Source: Otatea glauca (taxonomy: Eukaryota > Streptophyta > Magnoliopsida > Poales > Poaceae). From it: a DNA stretch of 64,000 nucleotides. Below, piece after piece: positions 33,420 to 45,540 of the stretch. Each line of letters opens with the position of its first letter. Position 1 is the first letter of the stretch. The position numbers and the translations under genes were made by a program. The stretch spans positions 5,778,452 to 5,842,451 of the forward strand of contig CM070721.1 in NCBI GenBank assembly GCA_036346275.1, read 5' to 3'. A model generated the notes under the pieces. The model made no database searches. It was not told the origin of the DNA and worked only from the letters and a program-made list of their open reading frames with translations.

Positions 33420-34220
33420 ACTTCCCAGATGTTCGGGTATGTTTGATCAAGTTGTCCACGCTAATTTCTTCTAGAATATTTCCTTTTTTGGTTGCATACA
33501 TTTGAATGCACGTATCTAGATGTTTGAATTGTGTTTGTAATTATCTCCTGTGGCTGGAACATTTGCTTGGTCCTATTTCCTGCGCTGCCCATCTTGTGTG
33601 CCAACTTCCCTATGACAGTTGGCATGCTCTAGCAAATCGGAATTGCTGGCCGGTAGAAAAGGAAGGCCAGCACCATGTAACGTGTGGCTGTTGCAGCCAT
33701 TGTCATTTGCACGAGGACATGGCGAATGAATGCAATAAATAAACCACTAAACGAGAACCCCACTGGGGAGGGAAAAAAATGCCCGGGGGGAGAGAAGCAG
33801 CAGCAGCCATGACAGCATACCGCGTTTTCGCTTTATATTGGATTGGTGTCTCAAATGACAACGCAACCGTTCGTTGAAATGCTTCCTTCTGTTCAACCAT
33901 GGGGGAGGGCCCGGCCAATAAGACAGCCAATATTTTCTTTCCATGGCTGAAAGAATGGAGTTCGGAAGTTTGTAGATGCAGTCAGCTAGTCACCCAAAAC
34001 TCCAGCCCCTTCGGACAGATTCTAATCGTACAAATTCTGAATTATATAAAAAGCTGTTTCTAATTGTAAGGAAATCGGATCAGGCTGACTGAGCATAGAG
34101 GTGAAGGACCGAGCATACGAGAATCAGTTAACGAATTTTAATTTTATATAGAAGACAACTTCTGATTGTGAAAGAAGCTATCAAAAGTACTCTTATTCGG
34201 TAAATTGACATGAAAAATGC
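33420..34220. other. Intergenic, no gene seen
   Basis: No supported reading frame or RNA gene. Confidence 0.35.
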
Positions 34221-34233
34221 CACACTATGACGA

Positions 34234-34342
34234 AGGACTGAGTCTTTAACTCAGTTGGCTAGCGCGGCTACCGGCCCGAGTTCGAACTCAGATTCCAACA
34301 TGGATGGTGTGCGCTCGTCCCCTTGTACCCCTAATAAACGCT
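34234..34342 (+). mobile_element. tRNA-derived SINE with 12-bp target duplication
   Basis: A pol III A-box-like TTTAACTCAGTTGGCTAGCG (34244-34263) and a B-box GAGTTCGAACTC (34278-34289) are spaced as in a tRNA promoter, but no cloverleaf acceptor stem forms. The flanks ACACTATGACGA (34222-34233) and ACACTATGACGA (34343-34354) are identical. Immediately after, the 25-bp unit starting CTACACTATGACGAG is present twice in perfect tandem (34341-34365 and 34366-34390). Confidence 0.75.
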
Positions 34343-34678
34343 ACACTATGACGAGTACCGCCTTACTACACTATGACGAGTACCGCCTTAAGATTTGGGC
34401 AATTAAGTTTTTCAAGGAGCACGTATCTACACAGCTCAAACTATTAACAGGCATCGCTCATTCCACAGGGCAAAGAACATAACTGAGCATAGCTAACGAA
34501 GAAAATCTTCACCGTAATCAAGGCGTGCACTTGTACAATACCCCGTCTTAAGGGCAGGGCTACAACAAAAGGTATACAATCTTTCTTAAGGGCAAGGCTA
34601 CAACAAAAAGTATACAATCTTAAAGTTGCAGGTCCCTATTCAAAACAGAGCTAAGTTCGTTGTCTAACATGAGGGCGC

Positions 34679-37600
34679 CTACGAGAAGGTGTCCTCCCTA
34701 TCCCCCTCGGCGACGTCTCCTTCGTCGATGTTGCTAAATTCCAGGAAGTGCGTCGGCCTGTGGTCCTCGTGGTAGAAGTCCCGGGGCGTGCCGAGTTTCA
34801 TGTTGTACTTCATCAGGGGGTCATGTTTTACTCCCATGAAGTTGAAGTTCCAAGGAACGTTGTCTGGAACCTGGTGGAGACACAAAGACAAAGTGAGTCG
34901 TCGACGGAGAGTAATTTTGAAGCACAAGATGACGGTAAAGCATTAGAGATCGATCCATACCATGTAGAATCCAAGGAAGCGGTCACTAAGAAGCATCTGG
35001 ACCTTCTCGTAGTGGCCTGGGAGATATCCATGTGGGTTGCTTCCGGTGTCCTTGTTGCTACGGCCCCACTCATAACCACTTGGTGTCAACTTGTATGCCG
35101 TCAACGAGCAAGACCCTGGGGTAAAGCTGCATGTCAAAATGATGCACTTCTCACCATCCCATTGTTTGTTGTTCTCCAAAATCTTCGCGTGTGACGTCAA
35201 ATCCTGCAAGGAACAACATAACAAACAGTTTAGTCTTGAGACTCAGGTCATTGGAAAAAAAGCTGACAGGCTTATAGCGTAAAGCCAGCTTTTGGGCCTA
35301 AACAGCTTAAAAGCAATCGGCTTTCATACGTGGTAGAGGTGGGTAATTTTATCCTAACTTCAGTGGCGTTAGTTTAAAACCAACCCTCAATAGGACAAAA
35401 AAAAACACATCTCCGGTGATTTTTGGCTTTTAGTTACATGGAGGCTTTTGGCTTTTGAAAAAGTACAAATAAAAACCACCTATTTGTTTAGGCTTTGGCT
35501 TTTTAGCTTTAAAGCCGGTGAAAAGCCCAAACAAACAGTGCCTACATACACATTCTTTTGCAACAGCTAAACAGAGCCAGCTCGAGATCTAACCTGTGGT
35601 GATAGCTGCGGAGCCTCGTTTGGCTGGGTATGCATCCATCCCAGTGGCTCTAAGTCATTAAGGAACTCATGCTCAGGAAGATTTGCTGGCAGAGTAACCA
35701 TCTGGTGAGTTCCATGCTGTGGAGGAATAGCGATGCATCTGATTTCCTTAACTTGAGGATTATCCTGCGGACTCAGCCCATACAGGAAACCCGCAATCTG
35801 TGTCCGTAGATCTGCTATGCATATGAACTTCTTCAATATATTCTTTGGCATAATGTAAGTGTAGCCAGTCTCCTATAGGCAGAATATATGCATTCTTGGT
35901 CAGTTACTGAGTTAACATAAAGATTAGGCAGTAACAATTCAACATTTGTTATTTTGCAATTTTGTGGGTTACCAAGGAAAAGGAATTACTATACTGACCT
36001 TTATATCATCTGAGTTAACATAAATGTGATTGACACGAAGATATAAGTTTGTGGCTGAGATGGCTCTGACACGCCAATCAGTCTTCGATGCAAATGCTTG
36101 CTGCTCATACGGACTGGTTGTGGTGATGATGAGCTCATCTCCGTGCACATTAGTTGTCCTTGTTGTAACTGCAGTTAACTGAGTTGTCTCTCTAGACTGC
36201 AAAATCAGGTAACACCAAGAGTGAGCAAAACTAACATGATTATTTCTGAAGGAAAACTAAGCACAAGTGCTATTATAGAGAGCTTTTACCTGTTTCTCAA
36301 TTTCAGCGATCTGTTGCCTCTGCTGTGATGGTGGAGCTATTTCTGCCCCAAGTATTATATCTCGAATTTCAGATTGCGTCAGTGCAGACGTATTAACATT
36401 GTTTTTCTTTGCATAATCAGAAAGAATGAGGTCCCTGAGTGCGCATTCGACCTTCAGCCATTGCTCATCATTCAAAGTTGGCCAGATATGATGTGGTTCC
36501 GTCACAATTGTCTTGTCAGGCTTGAGCAGCATCTTTGCCTTCTCATTATTGACATGTAGTGCCCGCAATATAAGTACAATACGTGAGAATGCTGTGTATG
36601 ATGAGATACTTTTCAACCAATCGTCGTATATGTTATAAAGAACCATCTGTGGCTCTGAAGCCTTGAGAATAAGGTCACCAAACTTCTCAATCTTCAAGCA
36701 AGCCTGGAATGGCAGCTGCAACTCACTACCCTTAATAACAATGTTAGGGAAGTCAAGCAGATGGACCTCCAAAGGATCCAACATGCCCTTCCTTGTCACA
36801 ATAATTTGCTTTGGCTGCTCTTCTACAGGAAGAGATCGAACTAATGCAGCGACTTCCTCAGCTGTTTTCCACTTCGCCAATTGCCCGAGACGCTTTTGTC
36901 CCGCCCATACACTTGTGTGGATGACCTGCAGATTATGATGCATTTTCATTTTAAGTCTTTTTAAGTTCTGATGCTGCCCAGCTATACCAAAATTACAAGA
37001 AAACTAGAGCTAAGAGAAAAAAGAATAAACCTTCAGAAATAGTTGACCAGTTCTTGGATTGAAAATGAAAATAGCACCATTGATTGGTTTGGTGGTCAGG
37101 TTACCCTCAAATGTTTTGTGAATGGTAACTCGATAAACATTTGTGTCATCCACAAACCATATGATTTGATTGCTGAATATCTCTCCATAGTTCTGTGAAG
37201 ACAGATATGGTTCGGTGGGTTCAGAGGAATACAATTGCAGACCCTTCCTTATCCTCTCCCTCAGGACATACAGAGCAGGATTTGACTGTAAAAAAAATGT
37301 GTTATTTAAATTGAACATTTAATACAGTATAGAGAGATCATTACGTCAAGCAAGCTAGATTTGTTACAGTTAACATTATTATATTACTCCATCCATCCAA
37401 AAATATATGGTGTATTTTTTGAATAGTCTTGTCTACAAATATAAGGGTGTATTTCACATTCCAATACAAAATTAGTGTGATGTTCCCTCCATACCCCTAA
37501 TAAATATCCAGCTTTACATGCATGCATTGAATATAGTGCTTAGAGATGATAATTAGGGATAGTTTAGTCATGTTCAATATCACCTTGGTCTATGTGCTAA

Positions 37601-40600
37601 GAGGAAATATGCCTTATAAATTTGAACAGAGTACCTTCATGATCTTGTTTATTGCTTGTTGGAGGAGGGGCTTTGACCCAGGGAACCAGTTGCCAAAAGC
37701 GGAGTGCAAATTATATGCAAGATCAAGTCCAATCATCACCCCTGCAAAGAAAATATTAATCAACATTAGCTATGAACAATTCAGACAAGCGGACAAGCTA
37801 TGAAGCTGGTAGTTCATGGGTACTCGGAAGCATACCAGTTGGAGACGGGTAGATGGACATATTGTCTGTTGTGTAGTCCATGAACTTGGCCCTTGTATAA
37901 CGTTCTATGTCATGTGAATCGTAGTCTCCCCAGCGTAGTTGCACATCAATCCAGTACTTGTTACTTGCTTTCTGATCGAAGACATCCTTTGACTCAGAAA
38001 CTAAGCTTGGCTTGGACATCTGCCACCTATGTGCAGCAAAAAGGAGGACATCCGCGCAAGAGCTGTTCATCTTGTAACTCTTCCTGGGATGTATTGTCTC
38101 TTTCTGCACTGTCTCAATCTCCAGTGCATCCAACTCCTGATCCAAAACTTGGCAAAGATCCATAACAACACTTTCATGGATCTTCTGCCACAGATGTGCG
38201 CGGAAGATCTGGATCAGAGAAATCTTCAGGGTCGGGATTTTCCCATGCATAAATATTCCTGTAAGATCTAGCTGAACCTGGAAACCAACATAGACGTTTG
38301 CACGATTAATGGTTGGTGACCACCATAGGGTAAATCTTCGATTGGGAATTTGATTGAGCCCAGAACGTTGTGCATTTGTCAGCTTCTTGTATTTCATTGA
38401 CTCCTCAAAACCTGATGCCTTCTCCCAAAACAGACCCTCCCAGGTAGGGAAATATGTTCCTTTAAATAAGGTATGTTCCAATATACCTTCTACACCACCA
38501 AGAGCTTGGATGACATCAGTTCTGTAGTTGTTTAGGTTCCATAGCTTTCCATCATGCCGCTGATGCGTCCACCAGAACGGGTTTTGTTTCAGCACTTGAT
38601 ACTGCTTAAAGTCAGTTCTAACTCTCCACCCTTTGTCATATGCCAAAGTGTGGCGGTCTTTTTGGAAAAGGGTGTTGATACGAGGTATACCTCTATCCCA
38701 TGAATCTTCAAGATCCTCAAGTGTTAAACGTCTGTTCTGCGATTGTGCTTCCTGCCTCTTCAGGGCATATTCTGCCCAAACTCGCTGTGAATCAATGAAC
38801 TCACTTTCCCATGGCTGGATGTAGCGATACAAGTTAGGGATAAGCTGGTCCTCTTCATGGCTCATACCACTTCGGAAATGTGTCACACCAACATCTGTCT
38901 GTTTGCTATACCTGAGATCACTTTGTGGTATCAAAATGTGACCCATTGACAACATTCCCAGACCTCCAATTTCTTTAGGTGTATAAAAGATAACAGGCGG
39001 AAACCTGCTAGGCATCTTTGAGTTCAGGCCAATCTTTATACGAGTCTGGATCTTGTTTTCACATTTGACAAGCAAATCCAAGAGCTCCTGTGTATGAACA
39101 GTTGCTTCACGGAAATATGTCATAAGGCCAATGAGAGCAGTGTTCCACTTATTGACAATCTTGGTAAATGTTGTGGACCCTGATGACATAAGGATTTGCC
39201 TGACACGGTTCTCAAACACTTTCATGTGTTCGTCATCGACCCTCAGAAAGGCAATAGCCGTCCTTTCTTTTGTCTGCTCATTCTGCAAATTCCATACTCC
39301 ATCTTTTGTGTTGCTGAATGCCTCTTGAGTCATTCGTATCTTTGGCAGTATACGGACCTCAAACCCGCACATGCTAAAAAGCAGGTTTGGGTTGTCCTTG
39401 CTGTACACAGATACAAAGCTATTCTCCCATTCTAACGTCGTAATGCTCCTAGGGAGGCGGTTCTTCATATCCCAAAATACACTTCTTCCAAGATTTACAT
39501 CATGCTTCATGAGCCTCATTCTTGCATCTCTTGGCCAACATTTCTTGTTATTGTAACCAACCATGTTCTCATTGTTAGGATCAGGATGCTCTGTCAAGTA
39601 CCGCTGAATTAAATCCCGTGCTTCGTCATGAGTGAATCGGAACAATATATGCACCTTGTCAATGTATCGGGAATACAGCCTGATGGGATGTCTTGTCTCA
39701 ACCTTGGTGTCAGCATATGTAAGGAACTCATTTGGCATCTGAGGAGGACCAGCAATCTCACTAGCACGTGTCAAACCAAGAAGCAGGAGATCCAGCACCA
39801 GTCCATAGTATTGCACAACAAAAGATGCAAACTGCAGACCTCGAATGAGACCATAAGAATTTGTATGACTCATATCCTTGTAAGACAACACAACATTGTT
39901 CTTTGCAGTAACATAGTCGGCGATGTTGTGGTCCAAGACCAACCGTAGAAGCCTGTTCAACAGTGTCAGGTCAATTTTTTCAAAGAACTTCTCAAATTTT
40001 GTCTGCAGCATCACAACACACTGCCCATCGCTCGTGTCCCATATATCCTGTAAATTATTTATGCCTTGGCACCATTTGTAAACAAGAAGAGGTGGTGGCT
40101 CTGAATCAGCAGGCTTGACCCAATTTGGGAACAGGTGCCGCTTGTCCCCCTCATACCACAAGTACTGGTCAAGGTATGCATCAGTGATTTTCTCAAGAGG
40201 CTCAATTTCATATACTGGAATCAAGTAGCTATATAGGTCCATAAATTCAATGCCAACTTCTTTAAAAGCACGCTGAGTAAGAAGATGTCGTTTTATCCTT
40301 GACAATGCCTCATGTGGATTATCATAGGCTTGTTCTATCAAGCCCAGTTCCTCTCGTTGCAGTTGGTTTAACCTAACTGCCACACTATATGACTCCTTTA
40401 GCCTTTCAAGTGCTAATATAAGAAGTTTGGTATCATGCTTGTATGACAGTGGAGGAAAAGGAATCGGTGAGAACTTTCTTGATTCCAGCCAGTGAACTGT
40501 TGTTGTATAAATAGCAACTGCTTCTTCAGGAGTCACATATGGCCCATCTTTCAAGTAGTTGTGTTGCCTCTCCTGTTCTGCCTTGAGCCACAATCGAGTT

Positions 40601-43600
40601 AACCTTCCAAGATTTTTGCGACAAACAGTCTTGTCAACTGTAGCACCACGCCTGATACGCTCACGATTGTAGTGAGCAACATTTGTCCACCAATCAGCCT
40701 TAGACTTCACGTAACGAAGAATCATGTTCTCAATTGGAACCGGCAGGCCAGGTACCTTCCATGGGATATTTGCCTTCCAGCAGCGCCATGCCTCACTAAG
40801 ATGCTGTAATATAGTACGTGCCTTGTTTTGCTTGATGCCCTCTGGCATTGCATCCAGGACATCATGCATAACCGCAGCTCGAAGTTCCAGATCAAAGTGA
40901 GACTCAACACGTTGCTTGGTTACAGTTTTAGCAACTCCCTTTGAATGTCGACCTTCAAACTGCCTAGCCAGCAAATTACCTAACCATCTTTCCAGTAATG
41001 GCACAATACCACGCAGGAAAAACAGCCACACTCTCCACATTGGTGCCCAAAATCCACAGCCAGGTCCTTTTCCAACAGGGCCAGTGTTGAAACGATAATA
41101 TATCAAGTGCTTCAGATCCTTGCACATCCTGATTTGCCGCATCAGACGATACTTGTAACGGTACATACCAGTCAACTGGCCAACATGAGAGAATATGTAT
41201 TGCAAACCGTCAGCCAGCTGGAACGCATCAACATTTCCTAAGCGGAACTGTATGTTTGCATCAACAACCAACTTAGTAAGTCGTAATATCTCACGGCATA
41301 AATGGAATGCATTCCCAAAACGAGATTTCTTCCTTTCCTTTGTTGTAAGAGTCTTCACAGGTTTCAAATTGAAATTGTAGTCTAAGTGAAGATAGTTAAG
41401 ATTCTTCCTGTGGATCAACAGGTTAAGCATGTTGTAGCCCTGCTTGCAAACTTGCAAACCTGCTTCTGCCCAGTCGAGCTCTGTAGTTTGAAAAAACTTT
41501 GTTGCTTGGAGCGAACGGAACAGGTGTTTCTTCTTCTGTGCCTTGGGAGGCCTATGATGTTGCTCATTGAGCACATAGCACTTCAGCAGCTTCTGATAGC
41601 TCACACGAACTTTCACCGGATAAGCTGGTGGGCTGCAAAACAGATATTGATGCAATTAGAATTGAAAAGCCCGTGCATGCACCAAGTGGAAATGGAAACA
41701 AAGTAAACAAGAAATAGGTGTCAAAGCCTCAAAGGTGTCATTATGGCACTCGGCCACTCACCAGTGCTCCTTGTACCACTCGGATACAAGAGGAATGTCC
41801 TCAGCACGGCGTGTTCTACCAGATCTCATGTTAAAAGGCTTTGGAGCGAAGAGTAATGAAATGCCAGCTGCTGTTGTATCAGTGTAGAGTTGAGTTCCTT
41901 TCAAGAGAGGCTCCACACCATCTGGGAGACAAAAATCTTCATCATCTTCTTCAATTGTTTTCCTCTCCCGACGATCAACTTTGTTAGTCGATGTTATAGG
42001 GTTTATCAGCGGATCATAGTAGAATGCGGGCAAATCTGGATCCTCTGTCTTGATATACATTATCATAGGAGTGTGGTACACCCCAAGTTTCACTTTCCTT
42101 GGCCTGTTATTGTACAAATGTGGGAACGCGATTCTGTACTCAGTCCTAAGTGGTTGACGGATGATGAGTTTATTGATGTCGTTAAATTCATTCCAGTCCT
42201 CATCCCCCTTCTCCATATCACGGTACAGTGGCTCAAACTTTGGACCACCTGCAACAAATCATCAACATTAGTGCCTCGTAACAAAACCCACACTGTAGCA
42301 AAAAGAACAACAAGAAGAAATATAACAATACTTCTACTATCTTCCCTCTTTTGGCAAAGCATAAGATATTACAGTAAAGAAAATATGAAGTGCTACTGCC
42401 CACATTTCCACAATAAATCTTCCAATAGTCAAATATCAGATGTGATGAATTTTGATATAACCATCAAATCAAAAGCTACAACTATTATGCTAATCGTGCT
42501 GATGTGGTAAAGTTGTTAAAATTGCTAAACTGAGCAAGGCTTACAAAAGAAAAAGGCAAGTATGGTTACCTGGGATACACATGTTAAGTGCTTTGGCAGT
42601 AAAGAAAGACTCCATGTCAAACAAATAGAAATAATTCCGATCAATCAAGTCTGACAGAAGTTGGCCAGCAAGGCGATAGAGTGTCGCCATTATGGGAAGC
42701 GATAGATGCCACTTCCTGTAGCTGGGGCCATTTATAAGTTTAGTCTTCACAAGAGGCTTATGATCATAAAGCCATTCATACACCGCTCCATCTTCCTCCT
42801 CATCCAACTCCAATTGTATAGCCTCCAACGGTTCAACATCCAACAAATTATCAGCATAGTCCAGTGGAGGTTCCTCATCATCAAATGGAGGAAAGCGCAT
42901 TCTTTTGAAATGACGCCTATCTCTCTTCTCACGTCGCATCATGATCCACATCGTACCCCACTGTGGAAATCACATGATAAGAGAGAAATTTTAAGCATAA
43001 AAGGCAATGGAAAGTACAAGGGAAGATCTAGTTGAATATACTACCTACCAGATGCTACATAGATATTCATAGAAATAGCAACTGTTATAATAACAGGGAC
43101 AGCTTAACTTGCAGATATGGAGACAAAAGAAAAATGAAGTCTAGATCATCACCTGTGCCAAGTAAATGGGCTCAACCACCCAAGGAATCTCGTTCACGAA
43201 GGTTATGGCGCCAGTGATATGGTACAAGATCTTCACATGGCGAACCTGAAAACAAGAGTTATGTTATTCAATTGCACAGAATAGGTAATCTCGACAAAAA
43301 TGAGATTATAAATGTTCATATCTATGCGAGTCAAAATTCAATGATTTACCTGCTCCCACGGCATCGGCATATTCTCAAGTAGTTTGTAAACAGCATGAGG
43401 CACAAATTTCAGTGCTCCAAGATATACACGCTTGTCATGCCTATACTTCTTTGAAGACATGTCCCCATGGTCCCTGTTCAACAGAACAAAGATGCATAAA
43501 TTGACTGCAGCGTAAACAGGGTCTACAATATAGACCACATGAAGGCTTCAGAACCTGATTGTGCTGGACGGATAGCAAACACAATGTATTTATAGAATCT

Positions 43601-44752
43601 TCATTATTCAAGTCATCATAAACTCATTCTTAGTTGTAGTTTTCATCTCTAGCCATGTGTATGTTCAGAGCAGAAAGAAGGATCGAATTTATTCATGTGT
43701 TACACAACTCCAAGCACATCATAAAACAGAATACAAATAACAGAGAAATGGATACTCGTGTTTTCCAAAGAGAAGACAGGTAAACAATAAACAGAAACCA
43801 ACACAGCAAAAGAAGGGGTGAATATTAGCTACATAACTCTATCTGAGCAACCAGAAATATGTACCAACTATCCCCATATCTTATGACCAGTTGATCACAC
43901 ACAAATGGCACCCACCAAGACCCCAACCACAAAGCCTTCATAAATCAACTGCTAAAGAAACTAGCAAATCAAAACATTCACCATAACTAGCGCATCAAAA
44001 TATCTAGAACCCCAGCTCGTAAAATCTAGAGCTGGAGCAACTAGCAAACCAAAACTTCACCATAACTAGCGCATCAAAATATCTAGAATCCTGAATCATA
44101 AAATCTAGAGCTGGAGCAACTAGCAAACCAAAACGTTCACCATAACTAGCCCATCAAAAATATCTAGAATCCTGACTCCTAAAATCTAGAGTTGGAGACT
44201 GCAACCTTTTGCCTAAATTCAGAAACCACAGACCACAAGCAAACAATAGCAACAAGCACATCCGCCAAGCAGATAATAACGCAGCTAAATCCAAACCTAA
44301 ACACTACCCATAGCACAATTATAGCCACAAACCCAAAACGTTATGTCAAAATACATACTCGCACCATGAGTAAAATCGATCGAGACGCCATCCAAGGCTA
44401 CGAACAACTACAGAACGGCCTGCATCAGAGCCCGGCATGAACACCAAGGCACCAAAACTTAGACGCAGGCAACAGGCGAGGCCCGAAACACCCTAAGGAG
44501 GTGCGGATCTGGAGGTTACCTTATGATTTTCCGGACATGCTCGGGGGGCATGTCCTCCTTCTGCGCCTCGACGAACCCAAACTTGCGCTTGTCGCCGTAG
44601 CGCTTGGAGTTGAGCTGGTGCCACTTGCGGGCCTTCTCCACCAGCTGCGCCTCCAGCTCCGCCGGCGTCAGCGGCTTGGCGCCCTGCGGAGCGGCGGCCG
44701 GCGGCGGGGCGGGGCCGCGCCGGTCGTGCCCGGGAGGCGGCGCGGCCGCCAT
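34679..44752 (-). CDS. PRP8: Pre-mRNA-processing-splicing factor 8 (PRP8), complete, 13 coding exons
   Basis: PRP8 is the core U5 snRNP protein that cradles the spliceosome's catalytic RNA in the nucleus. Exons: 44752-44520, 43473-43350, 43245-43153, 42960-42570, 42248-41762, 41632-37836, 37741-37635, 37285-37031, 36925-36290, 36196-35999, 35872-35594, 35203-34961 and 34870-34679. All junctions are GT-AG and in phase, giving 2344 residues, the usual size. The N-terminus holds the conserved EKARKWHQLNSKRYGDKRKF. Exon 6 (3797 nt, residues about 443-1708) holds most of the N-terminal region, the RT-like core, linker and endonuclease-like part. Exons 7-9 hold the RNase H-like domain (IIWFVDDTNVYRVT). 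Exons 10-13 hold the Jab1/MPN-like domain to a TAG at 34681-34679. I chose ATG 44752 because the upstream ATG at 44787 (Met-Trp-Asn, as in other plant PRP8 proteins) is out of frame. Apparently functional. Confidence 0.96.
35262..35550. mobile_element. MITE-like insertion in PRP8 intron 11
   Basis: The intron (35593-35204) holds AGGCTTATAGCG...AAAGCCAGCTTTTGGGCC at one end and AAAGCCGGTGAAAAGCCC...AACAGTGCCTA at the other, with TTTTGGCTTTT words between. The ends are roughly inverted, so it is probably a Tourist-like MITE. Precise boundaries unresolved. Confidence 0.4.
37378..37470. mobile_element. Half of a Stowaway-like MITE in PRP8 intron 7
   Basis: TACTCCATCCATCCAAAAAT followed by ATATGGTGTA matches the well-known left end of Stowaway/Mariner MITEs (CTCC-TCC-TCC then an A-run). 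The complementary right end is not visible nearby, so it is probably a truncated copy. Confidence 0.5.
43958..44197. repeat. Three tandem ~80-bp repeats in PRP8 intron 1
   Basis: Units begin CTAGCAAA(T/C)C at 43961, 44041 and 44120 (period 79-80). Each contains CACCATAACTAGC(G/C)CATC, ATATCTAGAA and AAAATCTAGAG(C/T)TGGAG. They are about 90 percent alike and confined to the 1046-bp first intron. Confidence 0.85.
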
Positions 44753-44787
44753 CGGAGGCGGCGGCGGGGTGGCGCACCGTTCCACAT
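44668..44787 (-). other. Short upstream ORF overlapping the PRP8 start
   Basis: ATG-TGG-AAC at 44787 opens a 39-codon frame that ends with TGA at 44670-44668, overlapping the first 85 bp of the PRP8 frame. The Met-Trp-Asn opening is the usual start of plant PRP8, but here a proline-codon tract (CCACCCCGCCGCCG) is one base short of keeping the frame. It is either a regulatory uORF or the trace of a 1-bp indel or sequence error. Confidence 0.55.
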
Positions 44788-45340
44788 CGGCGGCGATTGG
44801 TGGGGAGCGGCGCGGCGGCCTCCTCTGCTGCCGCCGCTAGGGTTTAAGTGCCGTCGAGTCGGCTGGGTTCAGGTTCGAGAGGGGTCGGGATTAAAAAAGA
44901 ACGAAAAAAAGGAAGGGGAGAAGGCGGAGGACGAGAGGAGAGAGACCGATGAGGCGATGAGAATGGGTGGCTTGGGTGAATTTTATAGGTGGGGCTCGGC
45001 TGCAGGCTATGGCATGAGGCGGGGGAGGCCTGAGCCGACTTTGGTGCTCTTGGGCCGGCCTCAATTGTCACGACGGGCCTTGTTTCTTATGGGCCGTTTG
45101 CATTATGTGGGAAATCTATACCCTTTTATAATGCATCTAAGCAAATTTTTCTACGTCCACCTTAAATAATGCACCTCATTAGAGATGGCCCAATGTTCGT
45201 GCACCCAGCAAAACGTCCCCAGAAACTTGCATTCATCAAAATGAACTTCTCAGATCTTTCCTTAGTTTTACTCACCCACATCCGATGGTCATTATTTAGT
45301 GTGTCTAATCATCCCTGTGGCCCACAACAGACCTCCCCCA
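44788..45340. other. PRP8 5' UTR and promoter region
   Basis: Upstream of the PRP8 start is CpG-rich leader sequence (to about 44960) with purine-rich stretches, then GC-rich promoter-like DNA to about 45100. A transcription start and TATA box cannot be assigned by eye. Open frames on the + strand here are antisense shadows. Confidence 0.45.
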
Positions 45341-45342
45341 CC

Positions 45343-45530
45343 TACATATTTGGAAGGAGAGCGAATCAAACAAGGAAATAAATAAGAAGGATCCGCATGC
45401 AAAGAAATCGATTTGAATTTTTATGGCCAAAATTATACGTACTACATATTTGGAAGGAGGTGAATCAAAAAGGAAATAAACAGGAGGATCCGCATGCAAG
45501 GAAATAAGACTTGAATTTTTATTGTCTGGC
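45343..45530. repeat. Direct repeat of ~85 bp, two copies
   Basis: CATATTTGGAAGGAG, AATCAAA and AAGGAAATAAA, then GGATCCGCATGCAA and TTGAATTTTTAT occur at about 45345-45425 and again at 45445-45523, about 100 bp apart with several substitutions. Confidence 0.75.
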
Positions 45531-45540
45531 ATTGTGATCG

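Noticed and set aside
34244..34289. Possible tRNA gene from A-box and B-box words
   Set aside because: No acceptor stem or anticodon arm can be folded, and flanking target duplications show it is a SINE.
41890..42510. 206-codon + strand open frame
   Set aside because: Shadow of PRP8 exon 5 and intron sequence; the PRP8 frame is conserved and spliced.
44501..45169. 222-codon open frame on the + strand
   Set aside because: It is antisense to PRP8 exon 1 and its GC-rich leader; Arg/Gly-rich low complexity, no domain.
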